Source: Burkholderia sp. SRS-46 (GTDB lineage Bacteria; Pseudomonadota; Gammaproteobacteria; Burkholderiales; Burkholderiaceae). Taken from it: a DNA stretch of 64,000 nucleotides. A model generated the notes under the pieces. It did not search any database and was not told the DNA's origin. It saw nothing but the letters and a program-made list of their open reading frames with translations. Positions 15,857-24,934 of the stretch are shown one piece after another. The stretch spans positions 1-64,000 of the forward strand of contig NZ_PTXL01000014.1 in the NCBI RefSeq assembly GCF_004343775.1, read 5' to 3'. Position 1 is the stretch's first letter. Each line of letters starts with the position of its first letter. Made by a program: the position numbers and the translations under genes.

Positions 15857-17038
15857 ATGACCGAAGGTTCATCCCACGATACGCACGCCCATATCCGCCC
15901 GCACAACGGCCTGAAATTCGACCTGCTGACGACCGACGGCCACGCGCGGCGCGGCCGCGTGACGCTCAACCACGGCGTGGTCGAGACGCCGATCTTCATG
16001 CCGGTCGGCACCTACGGCACCGTGAAGGCGATCCAGCCGCGCGAGCTGCACGAGATCAAGGCCCAGATCATCCTCGGCAACACGTTCCACCTGTGGCTGC
16101 GCCCCGGCCTCGACACGATCGACGCGCACGGCGGCCTGCACGGCTTCATGGGCTGGAACAAGCCGATCCTGACCGACTCGGGCGGCTTCCAGGTGTTCTC
16201 GCTCGGCGACCTGCGCAAGATCACCGAGGACGGCGTCACGTTCGCGTCGCCGATCAACGGCGACAAGCTGTTCCTGTCGCCGGAAGTGTCGATGCAGATC
16301 CAGAAGGTGCTGAACTCGGACATCGTGATGCAGTTCGACGAATGCACGCCGTACGCGACCGACGGCGTGCCGACCACGCACAAGGAAGCGGCCGACTCGA
16401 TGCGGATGTCGCTGCGCTGGGCGAAGCGCTCGCTCGACGAGTTCAACCGGCTCGGCAACCCGAACGCGCTGTTCGGGATCGTCCAGGGCGGGATGTTCGA
16501 GGACCTGCGCGACGAATCGCTCGCGGGCCTCGCGGAGCTGGACTTCCACGGCCTCGCGATCGGCGGGCTGTCGGTGGGCGAGCCGAAGGAAGACATGATG
16601 CGCGTGCTGCAGCATGTCGGCCCGAAGCTGCCCGCGCACAAGCCGCACTACCTGATGGGCGTCGGCACGCCGGAGGACCTGGTGGCCGGCGTCGCGAACG
16701 GCATCGACATGTTCGACTGCGTGATGCCGACCCGCAACGCGCGCAACGGCTGGCTGTTCACCCGCTTCGGCGACGTGAAGATCCGCAACGCGACGCACAA
16801 GAATTCGCTGAAGCCGCTCGATGCGAGCTGCGCGTGCTACACGTGCCGGAACTTTTCGCGCGGCTACCTGCACCACCTGCACCGCGTCGGCGAGATCCTC
16901 GGCGCGCAGCTCAACACGATCCACAACCTGCACTACTACCTGCAGCTGATGAGCGAGATCCGCGACGCGATCGAGACCCATACGTTCGACGCGTTCCGCC
17001 AGCGCTTCGCGGAGGACCGCGCGAGAGGGGTCGACTGA
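15857..17038 (+). CDS. tgt: tRNA-guanine transglycosylase
   Basis: Tgt exchanges guanine-34 of Tyr, His, Asn and Asp tRNAs for preQ1, the committed step of queuosine modification. The 393-aa protein shows the first catalytic aspartate in ILTDSGGFQVFSL and the family motif GGLSVGEPKEDM. The second catalytic region is in VANGIDMFDCVMPTRNARNG. The zinc site is CACYTCRNFSRGYLHHL, which supplies three cysteines and a histidine. It has a short N-terminal extension before NGLKFDLL. AAGGAG lies eleven bases before the ATG. It is 119 bp after queA and probably co-transcribed, and is followed by yajC-secD-secF, a common proteobacterial order. Confidence 0.97.
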   Translation: MTEGSSHDTHAHIRPHNGLKFDLLTTDGHARRGRVTLNHGVVETPIFMPVGTYGTVKAIQPRELHEIKAQIILGNTFHLWLRPGLDTIDAHGGLHGFMGWNKPILTDSGGFQVFSLGDLRKITEDGVTFASPINGDKLFLSPEVSMQIQKVLNSDIVMQFDECTPYATDGVPTTHKEAADSMRMSLRWAKRSLDEFNRLGNPNALFGIVQGGMFEDLRDESLAGLAELDFHGLAIGGLSVGEPKEDMMRVLQHVGPKLPAHKPHYLMGVGTPEDLVAGVANGIDMFDCVMPTRNARNGWLFTRFGDVKIRNATHKNSLKPLDASCACYTCRNFSRGYLHHLHRVGEILGAQLNTIHNLHYYLQLMSEIRDAIETHTFDAFRQRFAEDRARGVD

Positions 17039-17281
17039 CGGCCCGGCGGGCCGCACCGCGCACCGGCGCGGCCCACGGGCTGAGACAAGTACTAAAAAGG
17101 CCCGAAAATCTATCGATCCGGACCGCCAAATATTACAATCGCCTTTCTTTGCAAGCCGCAAGGGCGCCGAATTCCGCTTTAACAGCTTGATCCCAAAGCG
17201 CATTTGCCACGCCGTCGCGGCTTGGGGCCGGTGGTAGAATATCCGGCTTATTTTTCGATCTTCCCCTACGGAGAGACCAAC

Positions 17282-17605
17282 GTGCCGTTCATTTCCAATG
17301 CCTTCGCGCAAGGCGCCGGTGGCGCCGAATCGAGCCTGATGAGCTTCCTGCCGCTCATCCTGATGTTCGCCGTGCTCTACTTCATCATGATCCGTCCGCA
17401 GATGAAGCGCCAGAAGGAGCACCGCAACATGCTCTCGGCGATGGCCAAGGGCGACGAAGTGGTCACGAGCGGCGGGCTCGTCGGCAAGGTGACGAAGGTG
17501 TCGGAAGGCTACATCGGCGTCGAGATCGCCGAAGGCACCGAAATCACCGTGCAGAAGGCCGCCGTCACGACCATTCTGCCGAAGGGCACGATCAAGTCGC
17601 TGTAA
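17282..17605 (+). CDS. yajC: Sec translocon accessory protein YajC
   Basis: YajC is the small membrane subunit that associates with SecDF and SecYEG. The start is the GTG at 17282 (PFISNAFAQG follows), preceded by GGAGA; the longer frame to 17204 lacks a site. This gives 107 aa, the normal size. One transmembrane helix is visible (SFLPLILMFAVLYFIMI), followed by the conserved RPQMKRQKEH and a soluble tail with GDEVVTSGGLVGKV. It is followed by secD after 108 bp. A TAGAAT 40 bp before the start is a possible -10, but its -35 is unclear. Confidence 0.95.
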   Translation: MPFISNAFAQGAGGAESSLMSFLPLILMFAVLYFIMIRPQMKRQKEHRNMLSAMAKGDEVVTSGGLVGKVTKVSEGYIGVEIAEGTEITVQKAAVTTILPKGTIKSL

Positions 17606-17713
17606 GCCCTTCCCCGAGCGTCCGGCTCCCCGCGCCGCGCCCGCCCGAGTAGCGGGCCCCCGCGCGGCGCCGGCCGCGACGCTTCCAAGCCAACTACCCC
17701 GTTCGGCCCCCTC

Positions 17714-19741
17714 ATGAATCGTTACCCACTCTGGAAATATGTCGTGATGGTCGTGGCGCTCGCCATCGGCTTTCTGTACACATTGCCCAATTTCTACGGC
17801 GAAGCGCCGGCGGTGCAGGTGTCGAGCGGCAAGGCCACGGTCAAGCTCGACTCGGCGACGCTGAGCCAGGTCGAAGCCGCGCTCGCGACCGCCCAGGTCA
17901 AGCCGGACGATGTCACCTTCGAGAACACGGCCGCCAACGCGAACATCCGCGTGCGCCTGAAAGACACCGATACGCAGCTGCGCGTCAAGGACCTGCTGCA
18001 GAAGACGCTGAACGCCGATCCGAGCAATCCGCAGTACGTCGTCGCGCTGAACCTGCAGAGCGCGTCGCCGCGCTGGCTGACCGCGCTGCACGCCCTGCCG
18101 ATGTATCTCGGCCTCGACCTGCGCGGCGGCGTCCACTTCCTGCTGCAGGTCGACATGACCGGCGCGCTGACGAAGAAGCTCGATTCCGACGCGTCCGACG
18201 CGCGCACGCTGCTGCGCGACAAGAACATCCGCGACGGCGGCGTGAGCCGCGTCGACCAGTCCGTCGTCGTCAACTTCAGCGATCCGCAAGTCGCCGACGA
18301 CGCGCGCAAGGTGCTCGCCGCGTCGGTCACCGAACTGCAATGGGCGACCCAGCCCGGCGGCGGCGGCGTGCAGGTGGTCGGCACGTTCACCCCGGCCGTG
18401 CAGAAGGCCGTCGAGGACGCGGCGCTCAAGCAGAACCTGACGACGCTCCACAACCGGGTCAACGAACTCGGCGTGTCGGAGCCGATCCTGCAGCAGCAGG
18501 GCAGCGACCGCATCGTCGTCGAGCTGCCGGGCGTGCAGGACACCGCGAAGGCGAAGGACATCATCGGCCGCACCGCGACGCTCGAGGCGCGCCTCGCCGA
18601 TCCGCTCAACACGCACCCGAATCCGAACGATCCGGTGCCGCCGGGCGAGGAACTGTTCACGCAGGGCAACCAGGCGCCCGTGCTGCTGAAGAAGGACGTG
18701 ATCTTCACGGGCGACCGCATCATCGACGCGTCGGCCGGCTTCGACGAGCACCAGCGCCCGTCGGTCAACATCCGTCTCGACTCGGCCGGCGGCCGTTCGG
18801 TGCGCGCGGTGTCGCGCGAGAACATCGGCAAGCCGATGGCGATGGTGCTGTTCGAGAAGGGCAAGGGCGAGGTGCTGACCGTCGCGACGATCCAGTCGGA
18901 GCTCGGCGACCGCTTCCAGATCACCGGCCAGCCGACTCCGCAGGCCGCGGCCGACCTCGCGCTGCTGCTGCGCGCCGGCTCGCTCGCCGCGCCGATGGAC
19001 ATCATCGAGGAACGCACGATCGGCCCGAGCCTCGGCGCCGACAACATCAAGATGGGTATCCACTCGGTGATCTGGGGCTTCGCCGCGATCGCCGTGTTCA
19101 TGATCGCGTACTACATGCTGTTCGGCATGATCTCGGTGATCGGCCTGTCGGTGAACCTGCTGCTGCTGGTCGCGGTGCTGTCGCTGATGCAGGCGACGCT
19201 GACGCTGCCCGGTATCGCCGCTATCGCGCTCGCGCTCGGCATGGCGATCGACTCGAACGTGCTGATCAACGAACGCGTGCGTGAAGAACTGCGCGCGGGC
19301 CAGTCGCCGCAGGTCGCGATCCAGGCCGGCTACGCGCATGCGTGGGCGACGATTCTCGACTCGAACGTCACGACGCTGATCGCCGGCCTCGCGCTGCTCG
19401 CGTTCGGCTCGGGCCCGGTGCGCGCGTTCGCGATCGTCCACTGTATCGGTATCCTGACGTCGATGTTCTCCGCGGTGTTCTTCTCGCGCGGGCTCGTCAA
19501 CCTCTGGTACGGCGGCCGCAAGAAGCTGAAGTCGCTCGCGATCGGCCAGGTGTGGCGTCCGGAAGGCGCTGCCGCCGCCGGCGCGGCATCGTTCGCCGCC
19601 GCGGACGAATCGACCGACACCGCGCGTGCCGCGAAGCTCGCCGCGCCCGCGAAGAGCAACGCGCCGCGCGCCGGCAAGCCGCAGCTGCGCAACCGCGCGC
19701 AGCAAGGCGTGTCGCCGAAGAAACCGGGCTCGACCCAATAA
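17714..19741 (+). CDS. secD: Protein translocase subunit SecD
   Basis: SecD, with SecF, uses the proton motive force to help pull exported proteins across the inner membrane. The 675-aa product has an N-terminal helix (WKYVVMVVALAIGFLYTLPN), a large periplasmic region with GLDLRGGVHFLLQVD (the D1/P1 signature), and a C-terminal block of about five helices. That block contains ALGMAIDSNVLINERVREE, which is the conserved RND motif 4. The C-terminus carries an Ala-, Lys- and Arg-rich extension of about 60 residues, common in betaproteobacterial SecD. The gene lies between yajC and secF with short spacing and is surely co-transcribed. Confidence 0.97.
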   Translation: MNRYPLWKYVVMVVALAIGFLYTLPNFYGEAPAVQVSSGKATVKLDSATLSQVEAALATAQVKPDDVTFENTAANANIRVRLKDTDTQLRVKDLLQKTLNADPSNPQYVVALNLQSASPRWLTALHALPMYLGLDLRGGVHFLLQVDMTGALTKKLDSDASDARTLLRDKNIRDGGVSRVDQSVVVNFSDPQVADDARKVLAASVTELQWATQPGGGGVQVVGTFTPAVQKAVEDAALKQNLTTLHNRVNELGVSEPILQQQGSDRIVVELPGVQDTAKAKDIIGRTATLEARLADPLNTHPNPNDPVPPGEELFTQGNQAPVLLKKDVIFTGDRIIDASAGFDEHQRPSVNIRLDSAGGRSVRAVSRENIGKPMAMVLFEKGKGEVLTVATIQSELGDRFQITGQPTPQAAADLALLLRAGSLAAPMDIIEERTIGPSLGADNIKMGIHSVIWGFAAIAVFMIAYYMLFGMISVIGLSVNLLLLVAVLSLMQATLTLPGIAAIALALGMAIDSNVLINERVREELRAGQSPQVAIQAGYAHAWATILDSNVTTLIAGLALLAFGSGPVRAFAIVHCIGILTSMFSAVFFSRGLVNLWYGGRKKLKSLAIGQVWRPEGAAAAGAASFAAADESTDTARAAKLAAPAKSNAPRAGKPQLRNRAQQGVSPKKPGSTQ

Positions 19742-19757
19742 GGCCCCGGAGACGACC

Positions 19758-20708
19758 ATGGAATTTTTCCGCATCCGTAAAGACATCCCGTTCATGCGGC
19801 ACGCGTTGATCTTCAACGTGATCTCGCTGGTGACGTTCCTCGCTGCCGTGTTCTTCCTGCTCCATCGCGGGCTGCATCTGTCCGTCGAATTCACGGGCGG
19901 CACGGTGGTCGAGGTGCAATATCAGCAGGCCGCTGAGCTCGAACCCGTGCGCGCGACGCTCGGCAAGCTCGGCTATGCCGATGCCCAAGTGCAGAACTTC
20001 GGCACGTCGCGCAACGTGCTGATCCGCCTGCAGCTGAAGGAAGGGCTCACGTCCGCGCAGCAGAGCGACCAGGTGATGGCCGCGCTGAAGGCGCAGAGCC
20101 CGGACGTGACGCTGCAGCGCGTCGAGTTCGTCGGCCCGCAGGTCGGCCGGGAACTCGCGACCGACGGCCTGCTCGCGCTCGCGTGCGTGGTGATCGGCAT
20201 CGTGATCTACCTGTCGTTCCGCTTCGAATGGAAGTACGCGGTCGCCGGCATCATCGCGAACCTGCACGACGTCGTGATCATTCTCGGCTTCTTCGCCTAC
20301 TTCCAGTGGGAGTTCTCGCTCGCGGTGCTCGCCGCCATCCTCGCAGTGCTCGGCTACTCGGTGAACGAGTCGGTCGTCATCTTCGACCGGATCCGCGAGA
20401 CGTTCCGCCGCGAACGCAAGATGACCGTGCAGGAAGTGATCAACCACGCGATCACCACCACGATGTCGCGCACGATCATCACCCACACGTCGACCGAAAT
20501 GATGGTGCTGTCGATGTTCTTCTTCGGCGGCCCGACGCTGCACTACTTCGCGCTCGCGCTGACGGTCGGCATCCTGTTCGGCATCTACTCGTCGGTGTTC
20601 GTCGCCGGCTCGCTCGCGATGTGGCTCGGCATCAAGCGCGAAGACCTGATCAAGGACAAGAAGCTCGCGCACGACCCGGACGATCCGAACGCGGGCGCGC
20701 AGGTGTAA
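19758..20708 (+). CDS. secF: Protein translocase subunit SecF
   Basis: SecF is the partner of SecD in the proton-driven export complex. The start is set at ATG 19758 (MEFFRIRKDIPFMRH), 16 bp after secD, with GGAGA upstream; the longer frame overlaps secD and is not plausible. The 316-aa product has a first helix near residues 15-35, then LSVEFTGGTVVEVQY. Five more helices follow, with VIILGFFAYFQWEFSLAV, LGYSVNESVVIFDRIRE (RND signature) and the arginine-rich loop FRRERKM. The transcript ends at a strong hairpin 25 bp downstream. Confidence 0.97.
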   Translation: MEFFRIRKDIPFMRHALIFNVISLVTFLAAVFFLLHRGLHLSVEFTGGTVVEVQYQQAAELEPVRATLGKLGYADAQVQNFGTSRNVLIRLQLKEGLTSAQQSDQVMAALKAQSPDVTLQRVEFVGPQVGRELATDGLLALACVVIGIVIYLSFRFEWKYAVAGIIANLHDVVIILGFFAYFQWEFSLAVLAAILAVLGYSVNESVVIFDRIRETFRRERKMTVQEVINHAITTTMSRTIITHTSTEMMVLSMFFFGGPTLHYFALALTVGILFGIYSSVFVAGSLAMWLGIKREDLIKDKKLAHDPDDPNAGAQV

Positions 20709-20732
20709 GCGCGTCGCTGCCTCGGCAAACGG

Positions 20733-20762
20733 AAAAGGCCGGTTCTCGCGAACCGGCCTTTT
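20733..20762. terminator. Bidirectional terminator after secF
   Basis: A 13-bp stem (AAAAGGCCGGTTC at 20733-20745 and its complement at 20750-20762, loop TCGC) is followed by TTTGTTTTT on the plus strand. The A4 side gives a shorter U-tract for the convergent MFS gene on the minus strand. Confidence 0.9.
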
Positions 20763-20789
20763 TGTTTTTGCGCGCCGCCCTCCCCCGCG

Positions 20790-22067
20790 TCAGCGGAACC
20801 CGAAGCGCTTGCGCAGCACCACGAGCGCGGCCAGGCTCAGCACCGCCGCGAACATCAGGTAGAAGCTCGGCGCGGTCTTCATGCCGGTCGCGCGGATCAG
20901 CCACGCGATGATGAACGGCCCGAAGCCGCCGAAGAGCGTCACGCCGACGTTATACGCGAGCGACATCCCCGTCGTGCGCGTCTGCACCGGGAACACCTCG
21001 GACAGCAGCGCCGGCAGCCCCGCGAAATAGCCGGTCATCAGGAACGCCAGCACGGTCTGCACCGCGATCAGCGTGCCGAAGTCCGGATGCGCGACCAGGT
21101 ACGCGAACGCCGGGTAGATCAGCACGAGGATGCCGATGGCCGGCACGATCATCACGCGCACGCGGCCGTAACGGTCCGACCAGTGGCCGACGAGCGGGGC
21201 GAACCCCATCTGGATCACGCCGACGACGAGGATCGCCGCGAACGCGGCCGACGGCGCAAGGCCCAGTTCCTTCACGCCGTAGGTTGGCATGAACAGCACG
21301 AGATAGGTCGCGACGGTGCCGACCACGATCGTGCCGATCGATGCGACCAGGCGCGCCTTGTGCGACGCGAACGTGTCGCGCAGCGGATTCTCGGTGCGCC
21401 CGGCCGCGAGGAATTCGGGCGTCTCGTCGACCTTGGCGCGGATGTAGTACGCGACGGGCCCGATCAGCAGCCCGAAGAAGAACGGAATCCGCCAGCCCCA
21501 GGCGGCCATCTGCGCGGCCGTGAGCTGCGCGTTCAGCACGGTGCCGAACCCGGCCGCGAGCAGCGTCGTGAGGCCCTGGCTCGCGACCTGCCAGCTGGCG
21601 AAGAAACCGCGCCGCTCCGGCACGTGCTCGGCGAGGAACGCGGTCGCGCTGCCGAACTCGCCGCCCGCCGAGAAGCCCTGCACGAGCCGTGCGGCGACGA
21701 GGATCAGCGGCGCGGCGATGCCGATCGTCGCGTAGGTCGGCAGCACCGCGATGACCAGCGTGCCGATCATCATCAGCAGGATCGACAGCGTCAGCGCCGC
21801 CTTGCGGCCCGCGCGGTCCGCATAGGCGCCGAGCACGATCGCGCCGAGCGGCCGCATGATGAACGACACGCCGAACGTGCCGAGCGTGAGCAGCAGCGAC
21901 ACCGTGTCGTTGCCGGCCGGGAAGAACAGCTTCGAGATCGTCACCGCGAAGAAGCCGTAGACGACGAGGTCGAACCACTCGAGTGCATTGCCGATCGACG
22001 CGGCAACGACCGCGCGCCACACGCGCGGCGACGAAGCGATGGAACGAGACGACGTGACGGCATGCAT
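20790..22067 (-). CDS. MFS transporter, metabolite:H+ symporter type
   Basis: This 425-aa protein is a 12-helix major facilitator of the metabolite:proton symporter branch, which includes citrate, alpha-ketoglutarate and proline/betaine carriers. The start is MHAVTSSRS at 22067, with GGGAG upstream. The first helix region has the branch signature GNALEWFDLVVYGFFA. The MFS loop 2-3 motif is YADRAGRKAALT, and loop 8-9 has GHWSDRYGRVRV. LVQGFSAGGEFGSATAFLAEH is the classic helix 5 motif of this group. The substrate cannot be fixed; a tri- or dicarboxylate is most likely by family. It is a single gene, convergent with secF. Confidence 0.9.
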   Translation of the reverse strand: MHAVTSSRSIASSPRVWRAVVAASIGNALEWFDLVVYGFFAVTISKLFFPAGNDTVSLLLTLGTFGVSFIMRPLGAIVLGAYADRAGRKAALTLSILLMMIGTLVIAVLPTYATIGIAAPLILVAARLVQGFSAGGEFGSATAFLAEHVPERRGFFASWQVASQGLTTLLAAGFGTVLNAQLTAAQMAAWGWRIPFFFGLLIGPVAYYIRAKVDETPEFLAAGRTENPLRDTFASHKARLVASIGTIVVGTVATYLVLFMPTYGVKELGLAPSAAFAAILVVGVIQMGFAPLVGHWSDRYGRVRVMIVPAIGILVLIYPAFAYLVAHPDFGTLIAVQTVLAFLMTGYFAGLPALLSEVFPVQTRTTGMSLAYNVGVTLFGGFGPFIIAWLIRATGMKTAPSFYLMFAAVLSLAALVVLRKRFGFR

Positions 22068-22163
22068 GGGCAATCTCCCGGTTGTTGTTCGTTCGCGTTC
22101 GCACGGCCGCGCGGCCTGCGCCGCCGTCGACGTTCGGGCGATTATAGGCGTGCCACAGGCAAC

Positions 22164-22199
22164 AAAAAACCGCCGCGCCCCCCAAGGGGAACGCGGCGG
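22164..22199 (-). terminator. Terminator of the cybB-yceI-yceI operon
   Basis: On the minus strand a GC-rich stem (CCGCCGCG at 22199-22192 with CGCGGCGG at 22177-22170, plus an inner C4/G4 pairing) is followed by six U residues read from 22169 to 22164. It lies 48 bp after the yceI stop at 22247, as expected for a rho-independent terminator. Confidence 0.88.
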
Positions 22200-22246
22200 C
22201 TGGTGCGTCGGGCGGCCAGGCGGCCCACCCGGCACGGCAACGTGCG

Positions 22247-22825
22247 TTACTGCTTGACCGCTTCGGCCGTGATCAGCAGCTTGGTCGTCATCTTGAAGCC
22301 GTACTGCTTGCCGTAGTCGAGGCCGAAATCGTCGCGGCTGAATTCGCCGACCGCATCGACGCCGCACACTTCACGCTTGAGCATCGGGTGCGGCATGCAC
22401 TTGAACGAGTCGATCTTCAGCGTGAGCGGCTTGGTGACGCCGTGCAGCGTCAGGTTGCCGACCACCTCGACCGGCTTGTCGCCGTCGAACTTGATCTTGC
22501 CCTTGTAGCTCGCCTGCGGGTACTTCGTCGCGTCGAAGAACTCGGCCGTCTGCAGGTGCTCGTCGAGCTTCGTGCTGCCCGTGCTGATCGAGCCGACGTC
22601 GGTCGTCACGTCGACCGTGCCCGTCTTCGCCGCGCGATCGAGCGTCACCGAGCCCTTCGACTTGTCGAACTTGCCGCGCCAGACCGACAGGCCGCCGAAG
22701 TGGTCGGCCTCGAAGCTCGGGTACGTGTGGGACGGGTCGAACTGGTAGGTCGCCACATCGGCGAACGCGGAAAACGACAGCGAAGCGGCGAGCGCACCCG
22801 CCGCGATCATCAGATGCTTGTTCAA
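22247..22825 (-). CDS. YceI family periplasmic protein (second copy)
   Basis: YceI proteins are periplasmic lipocalin-like barrels that bind isoprenoid lipids; some are induced by alkaline pH or osmotic stress. The 192-aa precursor has a signal peptide (MNKHLMIAAGALAASLSFSAFA). The mature domain begins ATYQFDPSHTYPSFEADHFG, with the conserved His, and continues with GSVTLDRAAKTGTVDV and LTLHGVTKPLTL, the usual family blocks. AAGGAGA precedes the ATG. It is the last gene of an operon with a b561-type cytochrome and another yceI, and ends before a strong terminator. Confidence 0.92.
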   Translation of the reverse strand: MNKHLMIAAGALAASLSFSAFADVATYQFDPSHTYPSFEADHFGGLSVWRGKFDKSKGSVTLDRAAKTGTVDVTTDVGSISTGSTKLDEHLQTAEFFDATKYPQASYKGKIKFDGDKPVEVVGNLTLHGVTKPLTLKIDSFKCMPHPMLKREVCGVDAVGEFSRDDFGLDYGKQYGFKMTTKLLITAEAVKQ

Positions 22826-22888
22826 TTCAATCTCCTTGGAACGTCGCCGCGCCGGAGCGCGGCATCGGTTTGCACGACACTCTCCCGC

Positions 22889-23449
22889 TTACTTCGCGGA
22901 TACGATGTGAAACTTGATCTGCACTTCGTCGGCGACGACCGACGTGTCCTTCCATTCGCCGGTGCCGATGTTGTACGCGGAGCGCTTGATCGGCAGCACG
23001 CCGTCGAAGGTCTGCGTCGCGCCGCTCTGCGTGATCGTGACCGGCACCGTGACGGTCTCGGCTTTACCCTTGATCGTCAGCTTGCCCGTCACGTTGTACT
23101 TGTTGCCGCCCGCGGGCGCGATCGCCGACGACACGAAGGTCGCCTGCGGATACGCCTTCGCGTCGAACCAGTCCTTGCCGGCGACCTGGTCGTTGTACAT
23201 CTTGTCGCCGAGGTCGTAGCTGGCGATGTCGATCGACACCTGCGCGCTGCCCTGCGCAGCCTTGGCCGGATCGAACTTCACCTGCGCCGCGAACTTCTTG
23301 AATACGCCTTCGGTCGGCACGTTCATCTGCTTCGACACGGCGGACACCTTGCTTTTCGCCAGATCGACGTCGGCAAACGCCGCGCCCGACGCGGCAAGCG
23401 ATACCGCGGCGAGCGCGGCCAGCATGGAGCGGGAGAAAGACACTTTCAT
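22889..23449 (-). CDS. YceI family periplasmic protein (first copy)
   Basis: This second YceI-type lipocalin-like protein has 186 aa if started at MKVSFSRS (23449), with AAGGA six bases upstream. A longer start at 23461 overlaps the cytochrome stop as ATGA and is possible through translational coupling. The signal peptide ends near SGAAFA. The mature domain has the family blocks KVSAVSKQMNVPTEG, FKKFAAQVKFDPAKAAQG, GKLTIKGKAETVTVP and YNIGTGEWKDTSVV, but has lost the His-rich HTYPSFE start seen in its neighbour. The two copies are only distantly alike, so this is an old duplication or separate acquisition. Confidence 0.9.
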   Translation of the reverse strand: MKVSFSRSMLAALAAVSLAASGAAFADVDLAKSKVSAVSKQMNVPTEGVFKKFAAQVKFDPAKAAQGSAQVSIDIASYDLGDKMYNDQVAGKDWFDAKAYPQATFVSSAIAPAGGNKYNVTGKLTIKGKAETVTVPVTITQSGATQTFDGVLPIKRSAYNIGTGEWKDTSVVADEVQIKFHIVSAK

Positions 23450-23457
23450 GGGATCCT

Positions 23458-24018
23458 TCATTTGGCAAAGGGAAGCATCCGCGACAGCAGGCCGTCACGG
23501 TCGAACAGTTGATGCTTGACCACCGCGAGCACATGCAGCGCGACGAGTGCAAGCAGAATGTAATTCAAGGACACGTGGAGCGTCTTGAAGGTTTCCTTCA
23601 GCACCGGATCGGGGCCGATCAGGGTCGGCAGCGGCACGATGCCGAGGTAGACCACCGGGATGTTCGCCGCCGAGCTGTACAGGTAGCCGGTCGCCGGAAT
23701 CACCAGCATCAGCGCGTACAGCAGCAGGTGCACGCCGTGCGCGCCGATCCGCTGCAGCGCCGGCATGCCCGCGGGCGGCGGCGGCGGCATGTGGGTCGCG
23801 CGCCACAGCACGCGCAGGATCGCGAGCGCGAACACGGTCACGCCGATCCACTTGTGCCACGAGAAATACTTGAGCTTGGTCGGCGTGAAGCCCGGGATGT
23901 CGGTCATCACCCAGCCGAGCGCGAAGCCGCCGACGATCAGGAGCGCGATCAGCCAGTGCAGCGCGATCGCCGTGTGCGTATAGCGGGACGGCGCGGCCCG
24001 CAGCGAAATCGATCCCAT
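23458..24018 (-). CDS. cybB: Cytochrome b561 family membrane protein
   Basis: Cytochrome b561 proteins are four-helix, di-haem b membrane proteins that exchange electrons with quinol. The 186-aa product has the expected four hydrophobic segments. Haem-ligand histidines are visible in YTHTAIALHWLIALLIVG, FSWHKWIGV, IGAHGVHLLLYALMLVIPATG and the last helix LHVLAVVKHQLF. It begins the operon with two yceI genes; cytochrome b561 and YceI are also adjacent in other proteobacteria, suggesting a shared role in envelope redox or isoprenoid-quinone handling. Gene symbol by family only. Confidence 0.9.
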   Translation of the reverse strand: MGSISLRAAPSRYTHTAIALHWLIALLIVGGFALGWVMTDIPGFTPTKLKYFSWHKWIGVTVFALAILRVLWRATHMPPPPPAGMPALQRIGAHGVHLLLYALMLVIPATGYLYSSAANIPVVYLGIVPLPTLIGPDPVLKETFKTLHVSLNYILLALVALHVLAVVKHQLFDRDGLLSRMLPFAK

Positions 24019-24181
24019 GGGTTCCTCAGTTCAGCGAAAGGCTGCGCCGCCAATCGTCCGACGCATGCCAAGGGCGCCATGCTACCGCAACCTTTTGACG
24101 CGCGCGGGCTCTGAACACGGATGCCGCCGCCCGCGCGGCCCCGCGCATGACGTTACCGACCAGTCACAAACAGTACACGTG

Positions 24182-24213
24182 TTGACACGGCAAAAATGGC
24201 CTTTTGGTAAGAT
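24182..24213 (+). promoter_or_regulatory. Candidate promoter for the pqi operon
   Basis: A perfect TTGACA (24182-24187) lies 20 bp before TAAGAT (24208-24213), 58 bp upstream of the first pqiA ATG. The spacing is longer than ideal, so the pair may need an activator. A perfect ACACGTGT palindrome overlaps the left edge and could be an operator. Confidence 0.4.
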
Positions 24214-24271
24214 TGGCGCGGGTTCCGGCCCCCCCGATGCGACTTCCCGCCGTCGCGCAACTGTTTCCCCC

Positions 24272-24934
24272 ATGCAACGAAACGACCTGATTGCCTGCCA
24301 TGAATGCGACGCACTGTTGCACAAACCGCGTCTTAGCGGTCGCGACGTTGCGCATTGCCCGCGCTGCGACGCGGTGCTCTATCGCAGCAGCTCGGCCCAG
24401 CTCGAGCGGATCTGCGCGCTGACGCTCGCGGCACTGATCACGTTCGTGATCGCGCAGGCGTTCCCGATCATCGAGATGGACCTGAACGGCAACCGCGTGC
24501 AGACCACGCTGTTCGGCGCGATCGAGTCGCTGTGGCGCCAGGACATGGCGCTCGTCGCCGTGATGGTGTTCTGCTCGACCGTGCTGTTTCCGCTCGTCGA
24601 GATGGCCGCGCTGCTGTACCTGCTGTTCCCGCTGCGGCGCGGCCTCGTGCCGCCCGGCTTCAATGTCGTGCTGCGCGCGATCCAGTTCGTGCGCCCGTGG
24701 GGCATGATCGAAGTCTTCATGCTCGGCATCGTCGTGACCATCGTGAAGATGGTCACGCTCGCGCACGTCGTGCCGGAAGCCGCGCTGTTCGCGTTCGCCG
24801 CGCTGACGCTGATGATCGCCGTCGTGCTGATGTTCGATCCGATGTTGCTGTGGGATCTCGTCGACGACCTGCGCGTCGGCCGCGCGCCGTCGCGCGCGCC
24901 GGCTGCGGCACACCGCCAGGAGGCGCACCGATGA
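24272..24934 (+). CDS. pqiA: PqiA-type membrane protein, first half-gene
   Basis: PqiA proteins are inner-membrane partners of the MCE-tunnel protein PqiB in lipid transport between membranes. The start is MQRNDLIACHEC at 24272. The 220-aa product has one zinc-ribbon-like unit (CHECDALLHKPRLSG...CPRC) and one set of four hydrophobic helices. E. coli PqiA is about twice this length and contains two such units; here the second unit is a separate gene that starts inside this gene's stop codon (ATGA). The pair probably acts as a heterodimer equal to one PqiA. Paraquat-type induction is known for the E. coli operon only. Confidence 0.9.
   Translation: MQRNDLIACHECDALLHKPRLSGRDVAHCPRCDAVLYRSSSAQLERICALTLAALITFVIAQAFPIIEMDLNGNRVQTTLFGAIESLWRQDMALVAVMVFCSTVLFPLVEMAALLYLLFPLRRGLVPPGFNVVLRAIQFVRPWGMIEVFMLGIVVTIVKMVTLAHVVPEAALFAFAALTLMIAVVLMFDPMLLWDLVDDLRVGRAPSRAPAAAHRQEAHR

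Noticed and set aside
15807..15860. A 17-codon ORF ending in the tgt start codon (ATGA)
   Set aside because: It starts at the foot of a hairpin with no ribosome site and has no codon bias that could be judged at this length; the overlap is probably chance.
24160..24190. ACACGTGT palindrome upstream of pqiA as a SoxR or other redox site
   Set aside because: It is too short and does not match the SoxR consensus; kept only as a possible operator in the promoter note.
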